Assembly: GCA_021292105.1 (NCBI GenBank)
Contig: CM037865.1
Span: 66,213,630-66,277,629 of the forward strand
Length of the DNA: 64,000 nucleotides
Origin: Anadara kagoshimensis
Lineage: Eukaryota > Mollusca > Bivalvia > Arcoida > Arcidae
Direction of reading: 5' to 3'
The notes beneath the pieces were generated by a model. It saw nothing but the letters and a program-made list of their open reading frames with translations. It was not told the origin of the DNA and searched no databases. The stretch's first letter is position 1. Every line of letters begins with the position of its first letter. This document shows, piece by piece, positions 1 through 12,845 of this stretch. The position numbers were made by a program, and so were the translations under genes.

Positions 1-1372
1 TTCTCGTATCTTGTGTTCAATTTTCTTGTGGGTGAAACTAGTCCCACAGTTTTTAACTGATTGCTTTTTAAGTTGACATGTGTGATGGGGATCACATGAA
101 GATGTGCATATTATAAAATGAATGTTCTGCGAGAAATTTTACCTTCTCTTATTATTCCTGTTTATATTATAGACATTGACGGGCGTATATTGCCCAACTA
201 AGTGCTCTTGTTTTTATGTGTAACAAATGAAGGATTTTTATTTGAATATCGGTCTTCAACACTATCTTTCACCAAACTAATGAGCGTGATACAGAACTTG
301 AACATGAAACGGAACCTCGATGAAACTGAAGCACAATCAATGATACGAATCATATATATATATATATATATCGAACATCCCACTGTAATTAACCAACTAT
401 AGTGACAATCTTCAATACCCGTGTTTAATTAAAAGCAAAATTATTCGATATTCATGATATATTTTTTGTTTGAATAACAACAAAAATGCAATGGATTGTA
501 AAAAATAGATGCATAACGTAAATTATAAAAACCCAACCCAATACAAACTTTCAGCATGGCAAAAAGGTATTCTACTGTATTTCCAGTAATTCAGTGTACA
601 TGGAAATTGCAAGAATAAAGTCGTATTTTCCAACAAACTCACAAAAAATTGTTAAAACTTAATACAAAATATACTGACCTAATAGGGAAAAATATTTTTC
701 ATTCATGAAACAGTGAACTTAATTCTGTACATAGAGCAATTTTTTTTAACTTTTTAACAAAAAAACAAATATGACCATGTCAAAATTATCCCTTCTGTAC
801 CTTCTTACTTACAACAACTATAAACGTTATGTCATATTTGAATATTCATGATGATCACACCTGGAAAAAACCCGAGCAACAATGACCTACCTGACCCTAA
901 ATGCACTGATGTAACTTTGAATAAGGCCCAATTGGTGTATAAACTTGATCAAATTTCCACAATTTTCGCAAAATTTCTCTATGTACAAAAGAACTGAACA
1001 ATAATGCTTTTGATTAAAAATATAATTTGGTTAGGTCAGTGCATTTTAAATGCATTTTATTGATAGTTTAATGGAAACATTTTCAATTAAAAGAAATAAA
1101 GAATAAAAACCATCTGCCATCAATTTATGGAAATACAGTAGTCAGAACATCATCGTTCGTTACATTGGTCAATCAAGGTATATAAACAATCCCGTAACCA
1201 GTGTTAATCGATAAATATTTGCGGTGTAGCTAGAATATCGAATGCTTAAAACACCTTATTGTACTAGTTTGATAAAGCTAAATGGAATCCCACTTCAATC
1301 AAAAAGATGTCGATCAGAAAATGGCAGCGTAAACACTTTCTCTAACAAATAGAAACAATAGGGTATCACAAA
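1..1372. other. AT-rich non-coding stretch with (AT)10
   Basis: No convincing gene. The only structure seen is a perfect AT dinucleotide run at 352-371. The two short open frames that cross it, one per strand, are explained by the microsatellite and have no protein-like composition. Confidence 0.6.
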
Positions 1373-1633
1373 TTTTTTGATAAGTTTGATGTCTGTGTGT
1401 CCAGGATTGCCCTGGATATATTTGAAGTTTCATAGTTCCATGATCCTTTCACACAATTTTTATTACATAGGTGGCTGGTGTAGCTAGCTAAACAGGAGGT
1501 GCTTACACTTCTGGCGCACCGGTCTCACTTCTCTGGTGAAAGTTCACGTGTTTAACCTAACTTGTCTGTTTCAAAGTTTTTACGTTGCTTCTGGTTTGTG
1601 ATTCGGACACGGGTCAGTATGTTTGTTTTTGAT
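1373..1633 (+). mobile_element. 5'-truncated Penelope-like element tail
   Basis: This matches the last ~260 bp of the longer Penelope-like copy at 40213-41795. It begins in the last codons of the reverse-transcriptase frame (GATAAGTTTGATGTC), passes the conserved stop and the GTAGCTAGCTAAACAGGAGG block, and ends at the family's shared 3' end, GTATGTTTGTTTTT. It is one of about 20 such tails in the window. Confidence 0.85.
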
Positions 1634-3539
1634 TTGCATAAATGTTAGCAGGGTTTCTCCAAAAGTGTCTGTGTTTAATGCACAATAGTAAAAACGTTTT
1701 ATTGTGTTAACACATCTCGGTAAGAAGAGACACTTCGATAAAAAGCCAATTAAAAAACAAACAGCAACATACCATTCTTTTGATTAAAGATATACATATA
1801 TTTTGACCCCGTAAATGTGCTTTTTGATGTTTTGATAAAAATACCTTAAAATAATTTGTCTAATTGTAAATTTGATTAATACAGGTACAAACAGTGTAAT
1901 ATGTAGGGCAATGGTTTATGTACAAACAGCAATTATATAAATCATCTTTTGTTGTTTAGTCAAAATAGTCTTAAGATTTTTTTAAATTGTGACGTGTTCT
2001 GTTCAAAGTCCATCACGATGTAAAGTTTTGTGTACAAAGTCCACTATTTAGTTTGGATCGGTTTACTTATATACTTATATACACACAAATAATAATTAAG
2101 GTCATAAAATATATTGATAAAGATATGTCATATATAGATAAGAATAACACAAGTCAGTCATCCACAAAGCCAGTCAGACAGCCACCCAGCCAGTCAGACA
2201 GCCACCCAGCCAGTCAGTTAAACGAAACATTATAACATTCATTAATTGATCGATAAGCATTACTATACAATAACAATTTCATATTGTACACTATATACAG
2301 ATTGTATAATGCAATACCCTCACAGAGTAAAAGTGAGTAGTCACTCAAATAAGTGTGTACGCCCAAGTCTAAATTATGATTAGATACGTCATCAAAGAAC
2401 ATGGCACAGCTGATTCATAGGATCCAGTGAAACAAAAATATATCTTTTAGCAGGTGTCCATCAAGATAATATATGGTGTTAACGCAATGTTGGCTTCAAT
2501 TATCCAATAGGGACTTGATTAGGTGTTCTTGGACAGTCAGTCTCATCTCCTGTCCACAAGAACTGTAATAACCGTGGCATAAGATTAGACTGATGCCGTC
2601 AGACCAAATCACTGATATGTAAAAACTCTGCATAATTCAGGAAAAGTACGCAGCCACATGTGGTTTTTACAGAGGACGCAAAATACTGTGTTCAAAATTC
2701 ACAGACCAAGTACAATTTAAAGATCATTAGCTAAACATTCATTTTGACACAACTTGTGTGTGTGTGTGCGTGTGTGTGTTTAAAAAACATAAAAAAACAC
2801 GTGTCTGTAATTTCTTTCTGCAGATCCCGAGATCAATGAATGTAGATTTATGTGTATAGTGAAATAGACATAGCTACACAGTTGATGGTAACAATAGTGA
2901 CAGAAGTACTTTTTTAAAAATAATAAAAATACAAAAAATATTTCATCTCAATGTATTACGTAATATAGACATATATATATATGTATGATAGATGTATTTG
3001 TTAACGGCAACACCTGATTGAAATGAAAATCGATAAAAAAGAAAATGTTTGCAGTCTCACTTTCCATATTAACCAAAGACGATCTATCTTATGGTGCTTT
3101 ATTATGTAATTCCCCAGTAAGGCGCCTAGAATGAAACTTTTTTCGATTAACGGATGGTATCGTAAACCTTAATGTAAGGAAAACAGATAAATCATAATTC
3201 TACTGACAAAAATAGTGGCCAGAATCAATAAGAACTTTGAACTATTATGTAATATTATGTAATATTGGTAGATTCTAGGTGTAAACCTGCATTTAGAACT
3301 GGTAGCAAATTGATTTCCCGCCAATATTAAAAAAAAATTCTATCTCTGTAACGATAACATGGTTCAATATTGATCATCGGACATTAAAATGTATCACAAT
3401 ACAAAGTTCTTGCATTAATAGTTGGAGGAAAGGGGACAATAAAGTTGATATTTTCTTCATATAAGGGCTTAAAGAGCTTATCAAAATAAATATAGAACGT
3501 TATACCTTACAATACACCGATGCAATAATAACAAACCAG
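1634..3539. other. Non-coding, with a small tandem repeat and a GT run
   Basis: No gene seen. Positions 2169-2217 hold about 2.4 copies of a 20-bp unit (GCCAGTCAGACAGCCACCCA). Positions 2755-2780 are a GT-rich microsatellite. The rest is AT-rich sequence without recognisable protein similarity. Confidence 0.55.
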
Positions 3540-3850
3540 ACAAAACTAGAATTGTCTCTCTCAAGAGACATACCCCCGCCTTCAACATTTAATGTATTCC
3601 CGTGACCTTGACATTTACGATATGACCTTGGTTCAAGTTCATGACACACCTTTAGACCATGAAGATTATTCATGTAAAGTTTTATGACCGTCGTTCAAAG
3701 CAGATATATGGCCTGGACACGATTTTATACGGAAGGACATACAGGCATGATGGTTCTTATATACCTCCTCAAACAAGTTTGCAGGGGTATAAAACCCATC
3801 AAATACCAATCACAACTTCCGTAGCGACCATTGTAGTATCTGTCTTTTAA
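3540..3850 (+). repeat. Interspersed repeat, copy 1 (pairs with 20005-20245)
   Basis: Shares several blocks in the same order with 20005-20245: a GTCTCT..GAGA start, the block CCTTTAGACCATGAAGATTA, then AGTTTTATGAC, an ACGGAC-rich stretch and an end resembling GTTTGCGGGGTATAA. The pattern is that of a short non-autonomous interspersed element. I cannot tell whether it is a SINE or a MITE. Confidence 0.6.
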
Positions 3851-5356
3851 AGCATTTTCTCTAGATTTTAGTTATCTCAGGATGATATGAGAATTTGGGT
3901 TTTTAGGTTCCAAACTAGAGTTTTCAGTAAACGTGACAATTTTCAGATAGGGTGCTGTTTCACGATTCATTGAATAAATTGTCCAGCTACCTAGCTTAGG
4001 TTACAATTGATATTTGGTGACTATGTTATTATCTGCGTTAGTTTTTTTCAGATTAAAATTTGATTGTTTTAAAAAAAATTGAACTTTTAGTCACTTTTTG
4101 CACTTAAATCGCTGTGTATTTCCAAATTATGTAGTTGGTCAGTTTTGGAAATTTTTGGCTAGTTTATTCTACGACCGTTCATTATAACGTAAAGTTAAAG
4201 TCCGTAAATAAAATTATGTATGATATGGCAAATTCTGATTACAAAACTCCGGATTTTGACTCATAACTGATAACATTATGTGTGCAAACAACGTAAGTCA
4301 AAAAAGCAAAAATAAAAGTTATTTAAAACATTGGTATGCACTCGCACTATATTGTTGTGATATATACCAATCCACAAATGGAGCACTAGAATTATCTTTA
4401 TCCTATTCTATACAAACAATTTATAAATATGAGATAACCTGATGGGTTACCCTAATAGTCCAATGTTCTGCTGCACCATAAACAATAATGAAGGACAAAA
4501 CAAAACAAAACACATTCCACTGCAGTTGACACGAAGTTATGACATGAAATATGTTTAAATCTGCAGGTTTTAAATGCAATTGTAACGTTCACGACTGATC
4601 TTGTGACCCCCACAAAATCGTGATTTTCAGTTGTGCGGCTTGTCACTGAGCAAGACATGACATACGTTTAATTACTTCATTTGACACTGGTAACTGAGCA
4701 CTATATGTAGGGGTTATACTTGCGGTGGACTGACGTCACATCCAAATTAGTACCATACGTACAGTAGATTCACAAGTACCGGCTTGACGTGCTATTTTAA
4801 CCTCAATTCACTTTATTCACTCAAGCCCACAGGAGTGGTACATGAGGTAATATACATACAAGAATACAAGAAAGCAGTACACAGTCGATACAGACACTTA
4901 AAAAATCCGGCGTTATACAAATGGACAAAGCACGCTTTTATTTCTGACTGTGTCGCTCTACTGCCTCTAGCCTAGCTATCGTCATTTTTGTTTTTCATAT
5001 ATAAAAGCTTTATTTCGCCAAGTAAATTCAATTTAGTAATTTAATATTAATGTGATTTAAATTATGCAGTAATCAATAAATATACAGGCAGATGCAAATG
5101 TATGCGGATAACTATCTACCCGATATTAACATTAGAGGTTTGTACCAATCAAACTTATAACAGAAATGAATTACTCAACCAACATGTTCCCACTTGTTTG
5201 ATATAACTATATTTTATAAAAATGCAGCCCGTCCTTTTGTTTTTAATTCTTTATTAATATTTTTCATTGAAGTTGATACCAAGGACGTCTCGACATTGTT
5301 TTTGGGGTGCAGATGCCAGATATGAAGCTGTACCTGTTGTTATATAAGATTAACCC
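3851..5356. other. Non-coding stretch, no gene seen
   Basis: AT-rich sequence. Short open frames at 4452-4658 (minus) and 4784-4975 (plus) lack codon structure or motifs. A TGACGTCA cyclic-AMP-element-like octamer lies near 4729, with nothing downstream to give it meaning. Confidence 0.45.
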
Positions 5357-6161
5357 TTTTGTGAACAAGCTCTTTTTGTGATATTTGCGATAAAACTCGT
5401 TATATATACGACAGTGCGCGCGAAAAGTAAAAGTTGCAGAAGGTGATAAATGACAAGTGTCAGCTTCCGTAGTTTTGTGAGCAAGCTCTTTTTGTGATAT
5501 TTGCGATAAAACTCGTTATATATACGACAGTGCGCGCGAAAAGTAAAAGTTGCAGAAGGTGATAAATGACAAGTGTCAGCTTCCGTAGTTTTGTGAGCAA
5601 GCTCTTTTTGTGATATTTGCGATAAAACTCGTTATATATACAACAGTGCGCGAAAAGTAAAAGTTGCAGACGGTGATAAATGACAAGTTTCAGCTTCCGT
5701 AGTTTTGTGAGCAAGCTCTTTTTGTGATATTTGCGATAAAACCCGTTAGATATACGACAGTGCGCGAAAAGTAAAAGTTACAAAAGGTGATAAATGACAA
5801 GTTTCAGCTTCCGTAGTTTTGTGAGCAAGCTATTTTTGTGATATTTGCGATAAAACTCGTTATATATACAACAGTGCGCGAAAAGTAAAAGTTGCAGAAG
5901 GTGATAAATGACAAGTTTCAGTTTCCGTAGTTTTGTGAGCAAGCTATTTTTGTGATATTTGCGATAAAACTCGTTATATATACAACAGTGCGCGAAAAGT
6001 AAAAATTGCAGAAGGTGATAAATGACAAGTGTCAGCTTCCGTAGTTTTGTGAGCAAGCTATTTTTGTGATATTTGCGATAAAACTCGTTATATATACAAC
6101 AGTGCGCGAAAAGTAAAAATTGCAGAAGGTGATAAATGACAAGTTTCAGTTTCCGTAGTTT
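5357..6161. repeat. Minisatellite, seven units of 114-116 bp
   Basis: The marker GTGAGCAAGC recurs at 5361 (as GTGAACAAGC), 5477, 5593, 5707, 5821, 5935 and 6049, giving spacings of 116, 116, 114, 114, 114 and 114 bp. The last five spacings are multiples of three, so the minus strand stays open with a 38-residue repeating peptide. The frame follows from the period and is not evidence of a protein. Confidence 0.93.
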
Positions 6162-7256
6162 CTCGTCTCAAGGTTGAAGAAAAATGAAGAAATGTGTTAC
6201 TTACAAAAATCTAAAAACGCAATTTTAATTTCACAGAAATAAACTTGTAAAAATGAAAGAATATATCATAAATAATAAGCAAACATGCGCTACATGTAAA
6301 CTGTTGTATGCTTGTATTGGCGGCTTATATAATGATATTAATGTAAAATTCGGTCAATCAAATATTTATCATAAAGAACATTGAATAGAACCATACTTTC
6401 TAATACAGAACTTGTGGTATACGCATTAACGTAGAAATGAGTACTATATCTGCTAATATAGAAATATATACAAATATTCAAACGAGTACTTTAAACACGA
6501 ATTCATATATTGGACTAAACTAAATTCTACTTACAATATTCTAGCATAATATTGCCGTTAGTAATAATAATTTATTGATAGATAATATTATATAATATTA
6601 CATCAAAATGTATTACCACCAGTTAAATTGTATACGAGAAATTCTGTTAACCCAAATCGGTGATGTAAGAAGATATACACATTGCAATAATAATATAAAC
6701 AATAACAAAGATGTATAGCATGTTTAACCTTTACATATACAAAAACAAACTTAACCCATACGTACCTAAAACGCTCATACTATCACAATAACTGTACTCT
6801 CATCTGTATCACGTAACTGTATTATCACATTATCACAATGCAAAATAGTACAATACATCAGGTACCGGTTTGTAGACCAAATGCACTTGCTGTAATTTGA
6901 GGGTCATTTAACCGGTTTAAATCGGTTTACGTTTGTAGACATGTGCATTGTAGGTAGTGGTAGCGTCATGTCAATCTGCTGAATGTGTATTGCGTGCTAC
7001 ATAATGCATATATACAATAGGTTGTATACTATCCCATTACTAAAGAAGATTATTGATTCTTACGTTTCCTTAGTAACGGATAATTTACAGAAATATTGAT
7101 CATTAATCTTTAACACTTTATCTGTTTAAGTGACGTATTAATGCCGCGTATAAATATTTAAATTAAATTAGCATGTCTCATTATCGGAAATGAATCTGTA
7201 TCTCTTACGTAATTTTTTTCCGGAGCAAATTGATAATGCCCCAGTTCCTAATCCTG
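6162..7256. other. Very AT-rich non-coding stretch
   Basis: No open frame of note and no recognised repeat. The sequence is rich in TAATATTA-type words. Confidence 0.5.

Positions 7257-7284
<28 letters not shown>
7257..7284. repeat. (AC)n microsatellite
   Basis: Uninterrupted ACACAC run of about 28 bp. Confidence 0.95.
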
Positions 7285-7291
<7 letters not shown>

Positions 7292-7649
7292 TTAATCTCA
7301 CGTAAGAAAACAACATTTATTTGACTAAAGGCAGAGCGACACAAAACATCATATTAACAAAATATGGAACAAAACAAAAATAAATGATCATGTTCTGTAT
7401 ATTAATACCGATAGAAGATCTAGGTCTATAAGTCGGGTATAATCGATTTCTTGATGTTTACATAACATTCTTAAATCCCCTTATATATAAAATAGGACTG
7501 GATTTTTTAGGTCATTACACTTTAGTTTAAAATAGTATTTGTGTATTCATTCAGTATTATGAATGGAAATTGAACAAACTGGGAGGTATTATCCTATTAT
7601 CGCGTACGATAAGGGGAGAAAAGGTACGAAAGCCTGCTAGGCTCATAAA

Positions 7650-7905
7650 TAAAAAAAATAAAAGGCGTAATATTGCAAAATAAAGGCGTTATAATACGAA
7701 TAAAGGCATTATAACGTCTTTAGAAAGTTAAGGCGTAATAACGCGAATTGAAAAGCTTTATAACGCAAAATAAAGGCGTAATAACGCAAAATAAAGGCGT
7801 TATAATGCGAAATAAAGGTCATATAACGCATTTAGAAAGGCGTAATAAACGCGAATTAAAAGGCGTAATGACACGAATTGAAAGGAGTTATAATGCCTTT
7901 GAGCA
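7650..7905. repeat. Degenerate short tandem repeat (GGCGTAATAACGCGAA-like)
   Basis: Roughly a dozen imperfect units of about 18-25 bp, each with a word like AAAGGCGTAATAACGC or AAAGGCGTTATAACGC. TAATAACGC and GCGTTATAA are partly complementary, so neighbouring units could pair. An open frame at 7748-7984 is a by-product. Confidence 0.75.
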
Positions 7906-8559
7906 GCCACTTCCCTGGAGAACTATTTCTTTCCAAAGGTTAACAACCCTCACAACAAATTTAAACAGATTGGGTTTGGTTTGAATTCTTTTAGACAGCT
8001 TAAGGCTACTGCAAGTGATTAAACCTTGATCTATTCATACCAAGATGTGACAATTGTCATTTAATCATTGTTAAAAGTTAGCGATTGACAATTGGGCAGG
8101 AACTAAGTATAAATAGCCAATTGTATTTTAGATTACTTGACTTACTTGACTTATGTCCATCTCTCCTTGTGGAGAATTGGGCCAGTAATTAGATTACTTA
8201 CAATATATAAAATTATACTTATTATGAAAAAATGAAACAATTCGGCTGTTGAGATTACCTCCAATGAAATAAAATGATTATATGAATGAACATTACGTCA
8301 CAAACATTGTTCGCTGAACGTACCACTAACATCATAAGAAAATCAAGGGAGTACGTCATTAAAACGGAACAGCGATGTTATACCACGAAGTTTCATATGA
8401 AAGAAAACGCAGGTCATGTTAGAATACGCCTTTATTTTGTGTTATTAAGCCTTTTAATTTTTTTATTTATGAGCCTAATAGGCTTTTGTAAAAAAGAACA
8501 TTTATTGTATTAAAACGAAACAAAATTGGTTCAGTATGTGCAAAATTTCTAATATCAGT

Positions 8560-9380
8560 CTATTGTACATATGTGATGTCATTCCATAGCATTACATATC
8601 TGATGTCACAATATGTCTATATCATTGCATATCTAATGTCAGTCCATGACATTCCATATTTGATGACAGTCCATGTCATTCTTTATCTAATGTCAGTCCA
8701 TGTCATTCCATATCTGATGCCAGTCCATGTTATTCCACATCTAATGTCAGTCCATGTCATTCCATATCTGATGTCAGTCCATGTCATTCCATATCTGATG
8801 TCAGTCCATGTCATTCCATATCTGATGTCATTCCATGTCATTTTATATCTAATGACAGTCCATATTATTCTATATCTACTGACAGTCCATATCATGCCAT
8901 ATCTAATTTTAGTAAATTCTATATCTGATCGATCCATAGCATTACATATCTGATGTATTTCTATATCTAATGTCAGTCCATAGCATTACATAGCTGATGT
9001 CAGTCCGTAGCATTACATATCTGGTGTCAGTCCATAGAATTACATATCTGGTGTCAGTCCATAGAATTACATATCTGGTGTCAGTCCATAGAATTACATA
9101 TCTGGTGTCAGTCCATAGCATTACATAGCTGTTGTCAGTCCATAGCTTTACATATCTGATATCAGTCCGTAGCAATACATATCTGGTGTCAGTCCATTGC
9201 ATTGGATAGCTGATGTCAGTCCATAGCTTAACATATCTGATATCAGTCCGTAGCATTACATATCTGATGTCAGTCCGTAGCATTACATATCTGGTGTCAG
9301 TCCATAGCATTACATAGCTGATGTCAGTCCGTAGCTTTACACATATGATCTCAGTGCATAGCATTAAATATCTGATGCTC
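8560..9380. repeat. 27-bp minisatellite, about 30 units
   Basis: The unit is close to TCTGATGTCAGTCCAT plus GTCATTCCATA in the first half of the array (to ~8930) and AGCATTACATA in the second, so there are two subfamilies of one 27-bp period. Because 27 is a multiple of three, long nine-residue-repeat frames stay open on both strands (8573-8953 plus; 8683-8937 and 8942-9364 minus). These are by-products, not genes. Confidence 0.93.
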
Positions 9381-9703
9381 CTATCATTATATTATATACG
9401 ATGTCAATTCATACCAATTCATACATTATATATCTGATATCATCAAGTAGATTTATATCTGACTTTCCTCTACAGCAATACATATTCAATATTCCCTAAC
9501 ATCCATAAGTTTTATAATCTTTAACGTACCGTTCTTTGTTCCTGATATTGTCCAAATTGCCTTCTCTTTATCTGAAAGTTAAATATACATGGATATGTAT
9601 TTGTGGAAGAGAGATAACTCTTACACTTAAGTTTAGATTGCGTCTTCATTTCTATATTCAAAGGTTGACGAGAGGCTTCCATACCGGATATACGGACATC
9701 TCA

Positions 9704-9742
9704 ACACACACACACACACACACACCACACACACACACACAC
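9704..9742. repeat. (AC)n microsatellite, interrupted once
   Basis: CA/AC run with a single CC interruption near 9725. Confidence 0.95.
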
Positions 9743-10250
9743 TGTATCTCATGTTAATATTTAATGGGTGTGATTTCCTTGTCATGGTTTTGGCGATCAA
9801 TTATAGGTCCTGTGGAAAATTAAAATTCGTATCAAAGATGGACCTTTCTCTCTTCTACACCCCTACTCTGCAAGTTAATCAGATAAGAGTTAATACAAAA
9901 CTAAAGTTTTAATTACACAACTGGAATTTCCGTTGACAGTTTTTTATACAAGTATCTGTGCATAGCCCTCAAAACCCTTTAGCGGGTACAAAGGATTCCG
10001 GTTTGGGAGCGTGCGAGACGTGTTCGAAATTAGTATCAACTACATTATTTTTTACGGTTCTTAACAGGAGATGAAATTTTAAGCAACTCCGATTAATGGA
10101 ATTTCTTTTTGCATTTGCGTCTAACTTTAAATGAAACAGAAAACACGCATATTCCTTGATAACATCAACACAATTTTGCTGAGCATGTCAATTTTGTTCT
10201 TCTATTTCAAAGTAATATATGTAGATACTTAAGAGGTTTGAAGAGTCTTA
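9743..10250. other. Non-coding stretch between microsatellite and mariner
   Basis: No gene or repeat recognised. The TA at 10249-10250 is the left target-site duplication of the mariner that follows. Confidence 0.5.
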
Positions 10251-11431
10251 CGAGGGGAGGTCAAAAAGTTTATAGAACGGGGTATATATTGTCGCAACAA
10301 ACATTTTATTATTATTTTTCAATATAGTCTCCATTTACCCCAATGCACTTAGCCCACTTTTCTTTCAGACTGTCTATACCTTTGAAATGGAAGTCTTCGG
10401 TTTGGTTCTGTAACCATGCCTCTGTGGCAGCCTTAAGTCCATCATCATCAGGAAATCTGATTCCCCGTAAATGGGATTTCAAATTTCTAAATAGGAAATA
10501 ATCACCGGGTGCCAAATCGGGACTGTAGGGTGGGTGATCAAGTTGTTCGAACTTGCATTCACGAATGGCTGCTTGTGCAATCCTTGACTTGTGCACAGGA
10601 GCATTGTCGTGAAGAAGCAATAACCCTCGGCTCAACTTTTCCCTCCTTTTTAATTTAATAGCAGCTTTCAGCTGCTTAATTAGATTAGCATAGTAAGCCC
10701 CAGTGATAGAGATTCCAGCAGGTTTAGAATTGATTAACAGCATACCCTAGAATCCCAAAACACAGTGGCCATGACTTTGCCAGCTGATGGTTGGGTTTTG
10801 AATTTCTTTGGTGGGGTGAGCCAGGGTGCTTCTATTGCATGGACTTTTTTGGGGGTTTCTGGGTTCCAATGATGAATTCATGTTTCATCATCAGTTACTA
10901 AACGTAAATGGAAGCTCTTCGGGTTATCATTATAAATGCTAAGACGCTCCCGACTTTACTGGAGTCTTTGGAAGCGATCTTGCACAATAAGGTTTCTGGG
11001 AACCCATCTTGCGGATACTTTTGACATCCCAAGATGCTCGTGGATAACCGTGTATAGACTTCCATGTGAAATGTCGCATCCCCTAACTATGTCATCAATC
11101 CTAATTCGACAATCATTCATGATGGAGGTCTCCACAGACGCGACAATTTCCTTTGTGATGGCATCAGCTGGTCGACATGACCGTGGGTCATCCTTCAGTG
11201 AGGTGCGCCAACGTTTTAATTCAGATGACCACTTTGCCACTGTGGAATAGGCAGGACCACTGTCACCGTACACCTCGGCTATTAGCCGATGAATTTCTTT
11301 TGCATTTGATCCCTCTACTGCGAGGAACTTTATTACAGCCCTAAACTCAACATTTTGATTTTCCATCATTGATTGATGTGTGTTACGCTTGGATGAATAC
11401 GCTGTTCTATGAACTTTCTTACTTCCCCTCG
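10251..11431 (-). mobile_element. Mariner (Tc1/mariner) transposon, full length
   Basis: A 1181-bp element bounded by near-identical inverted ends: CGAGGGGAGGTCAAAAAG at the left, and CGAGGGGAAGTAAGAAAG as read inward from the right. It is flanked on both sides by TA, the mariner target duplication. Inside, on the minus strand, is a mariner-type transposase with helix-turn-helix and DD34D catalytic parts. Length and ends fit an autonomous mariner, although the gene is now broken. A second copy of the 5' end of this family lies at 50277-50515. Confidence 0.93.
10312..11369 (-). pseudogene. Mariner transposase, inactivated
   Basis: In life this enzyme cuts and rejoins the element at TA sites. 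The start MMENQN lies at 11369 and the N-terminal frame runs to about 10956, with the DNA-binding helices (RAVIKFLAVEGSNAKEIHRL; ..SHGSLYTVIHEHLGMSK). The first catalytic aspartate is in VTDDET near 10890, but the expected W codon after it is a TGA stop. After FWDS, near 10745, one base is missing and the frame shifts. The C-terminal part (10312-10743) keeps HDNAPVHKS and YSPDLAPGDYFLF, whose aspartates are 34 residues apart, the mariner DD34D signature. Total length fits the usual ~345 residues. The stop and the frameshift make it a dead copy. Confidence 0.92.
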
Positions 11432-12845
11432 TAATACAAACACGAAATGCTTCCATAAAATGATACGAGAGAAAACTTAGTGGCAAAAGGAGGTCTACAT
11501 CAACTACGTAAAATTCTTGCATAGATTTAACAGTAATTATTAAAATATTCTTCAAGGAATACCTGATGTCAACTTAAATACCGATCAACTGATCAACGAA
11601 ACAGACATTCTTAACTAGTAGATCAAAGTTTTAAACTGCTCTATTTTAATCCTGGGGTATCTATACTCATGTATAATGTATATACACGCTATAACCTTCG
11701 TATAATGCTAAAATTCTGCATATGACATGAAATAATTATAATAAGAATTAGACAAAGACACACTTCATGCATATCTATACCTTCCCTCCGTTTAGGTAGT
11801 ATTTTGGTTTTACAATAATGGTATGAAGTCGTCATAGTTTTATTTTTCCTGGATAGCTACACGATCTTTCCATGTTGCATTAATATATCAATCAAGTAAA
11901 AAATATATTGTTAATTAATAACAACTTCCGAAAAGGAAATGGCATACAATGATTTTTCCGGCTACCATTAAGAAAAATATGTACGTATTTCGTACGATGT
12001 TTTATGGCGTTTGAACATACAGAAAGAACTGGTAAATGACACTTAACACTCTGGTGGGTTATTTTCGATGAGCAGCAAAATAAAAGACCAGTATTATTAT
12101 TTACAATTAAATTAAATCTTCAATTTTTGTCGATCAAAGAATTTTTTTTGTCATTTTCGTCCAATCCAAACTGATAAATAAATCTAAAAATATTAATCCC
12201 TAACTCATGATAACGGTATGTATGATTCCAATTTTTATTTATCGGTGTGTTCAAGTTTTATGCACTGTCGTTATCTGATGACAAGGGGACAACAAGTAAA
12301 CTGTATGTCTCAGGATTCTGAATATTGAAACATAAACTAGTACATATGGGATTTGACTGCAGTTATAATGCTCTAGGTTAGCCCCTGACGCAATCATCAA
12401 ATTTCCTCAGGTATAGTGACAAGACTGCTAGAAGTTCCAATAGCTGAAACAGTCGAGCGCTATTATATTGGGAAAGGTGTTGGTAAAGCCCAACCCTGTA
12501 GTGCAGAGGTATTACTGTTAATTTCACGTGTTTAAGTTTGCACATTTTGACATATGTGATAGATGTGCAGATTATTGGCACCTACGTATATCCTTAGGTA
12601 TTGTTATGCGTTGTACCAATTCCTAATGAAGTCTAAGATTGAGGCTCCAGGCGAGAAGTCTTTTTCGTATTGCAAAACAAAAATCGTTCTCAAAATCGAA
12701 TGCCTGTATTTGACTTGTCGTCTGGATCCTCAATTTTTGAACTTCATTTGGCGTCAAAATGGTGACAGCCTAAATATGGACTTCATTAGGAATTGTAATT
12801 TCGACGCCTAATAAACTTCATTGGGTGTTGGACTTCATTAGGAAT
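11432..12845. other. Non-coding stretch
   Basis: No gene seen. The word ACTTCATTAGGAATTGT occurs twice, near 12779 and 12833, the second lying at the edge of the segmental duplication that follows. Confidence 0.45.

Noticed and set aside
5460-6056. Minus-strand open frames with a 38-residue repeat
   Set aside because: Created by the 114-bp period of the minisatellite; no start context, splice sites or domain.
8573-9364. Long open frames with nine-residue repeats on both strands
   Set aside because: They follow from a 27-bp tandem unit lacking stops; overlapping open frames on opposite strands in the same array are not evidence of genes.
5357-9380. CRISPR-like arrays
   Set aside because: The repeats are directly tandem without unique spacers, and the genome is animal.
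12563-12811. 82-codon open frame
   Set aside because: No motif, and it runs into the duplicated non-coding unit; probably chance.
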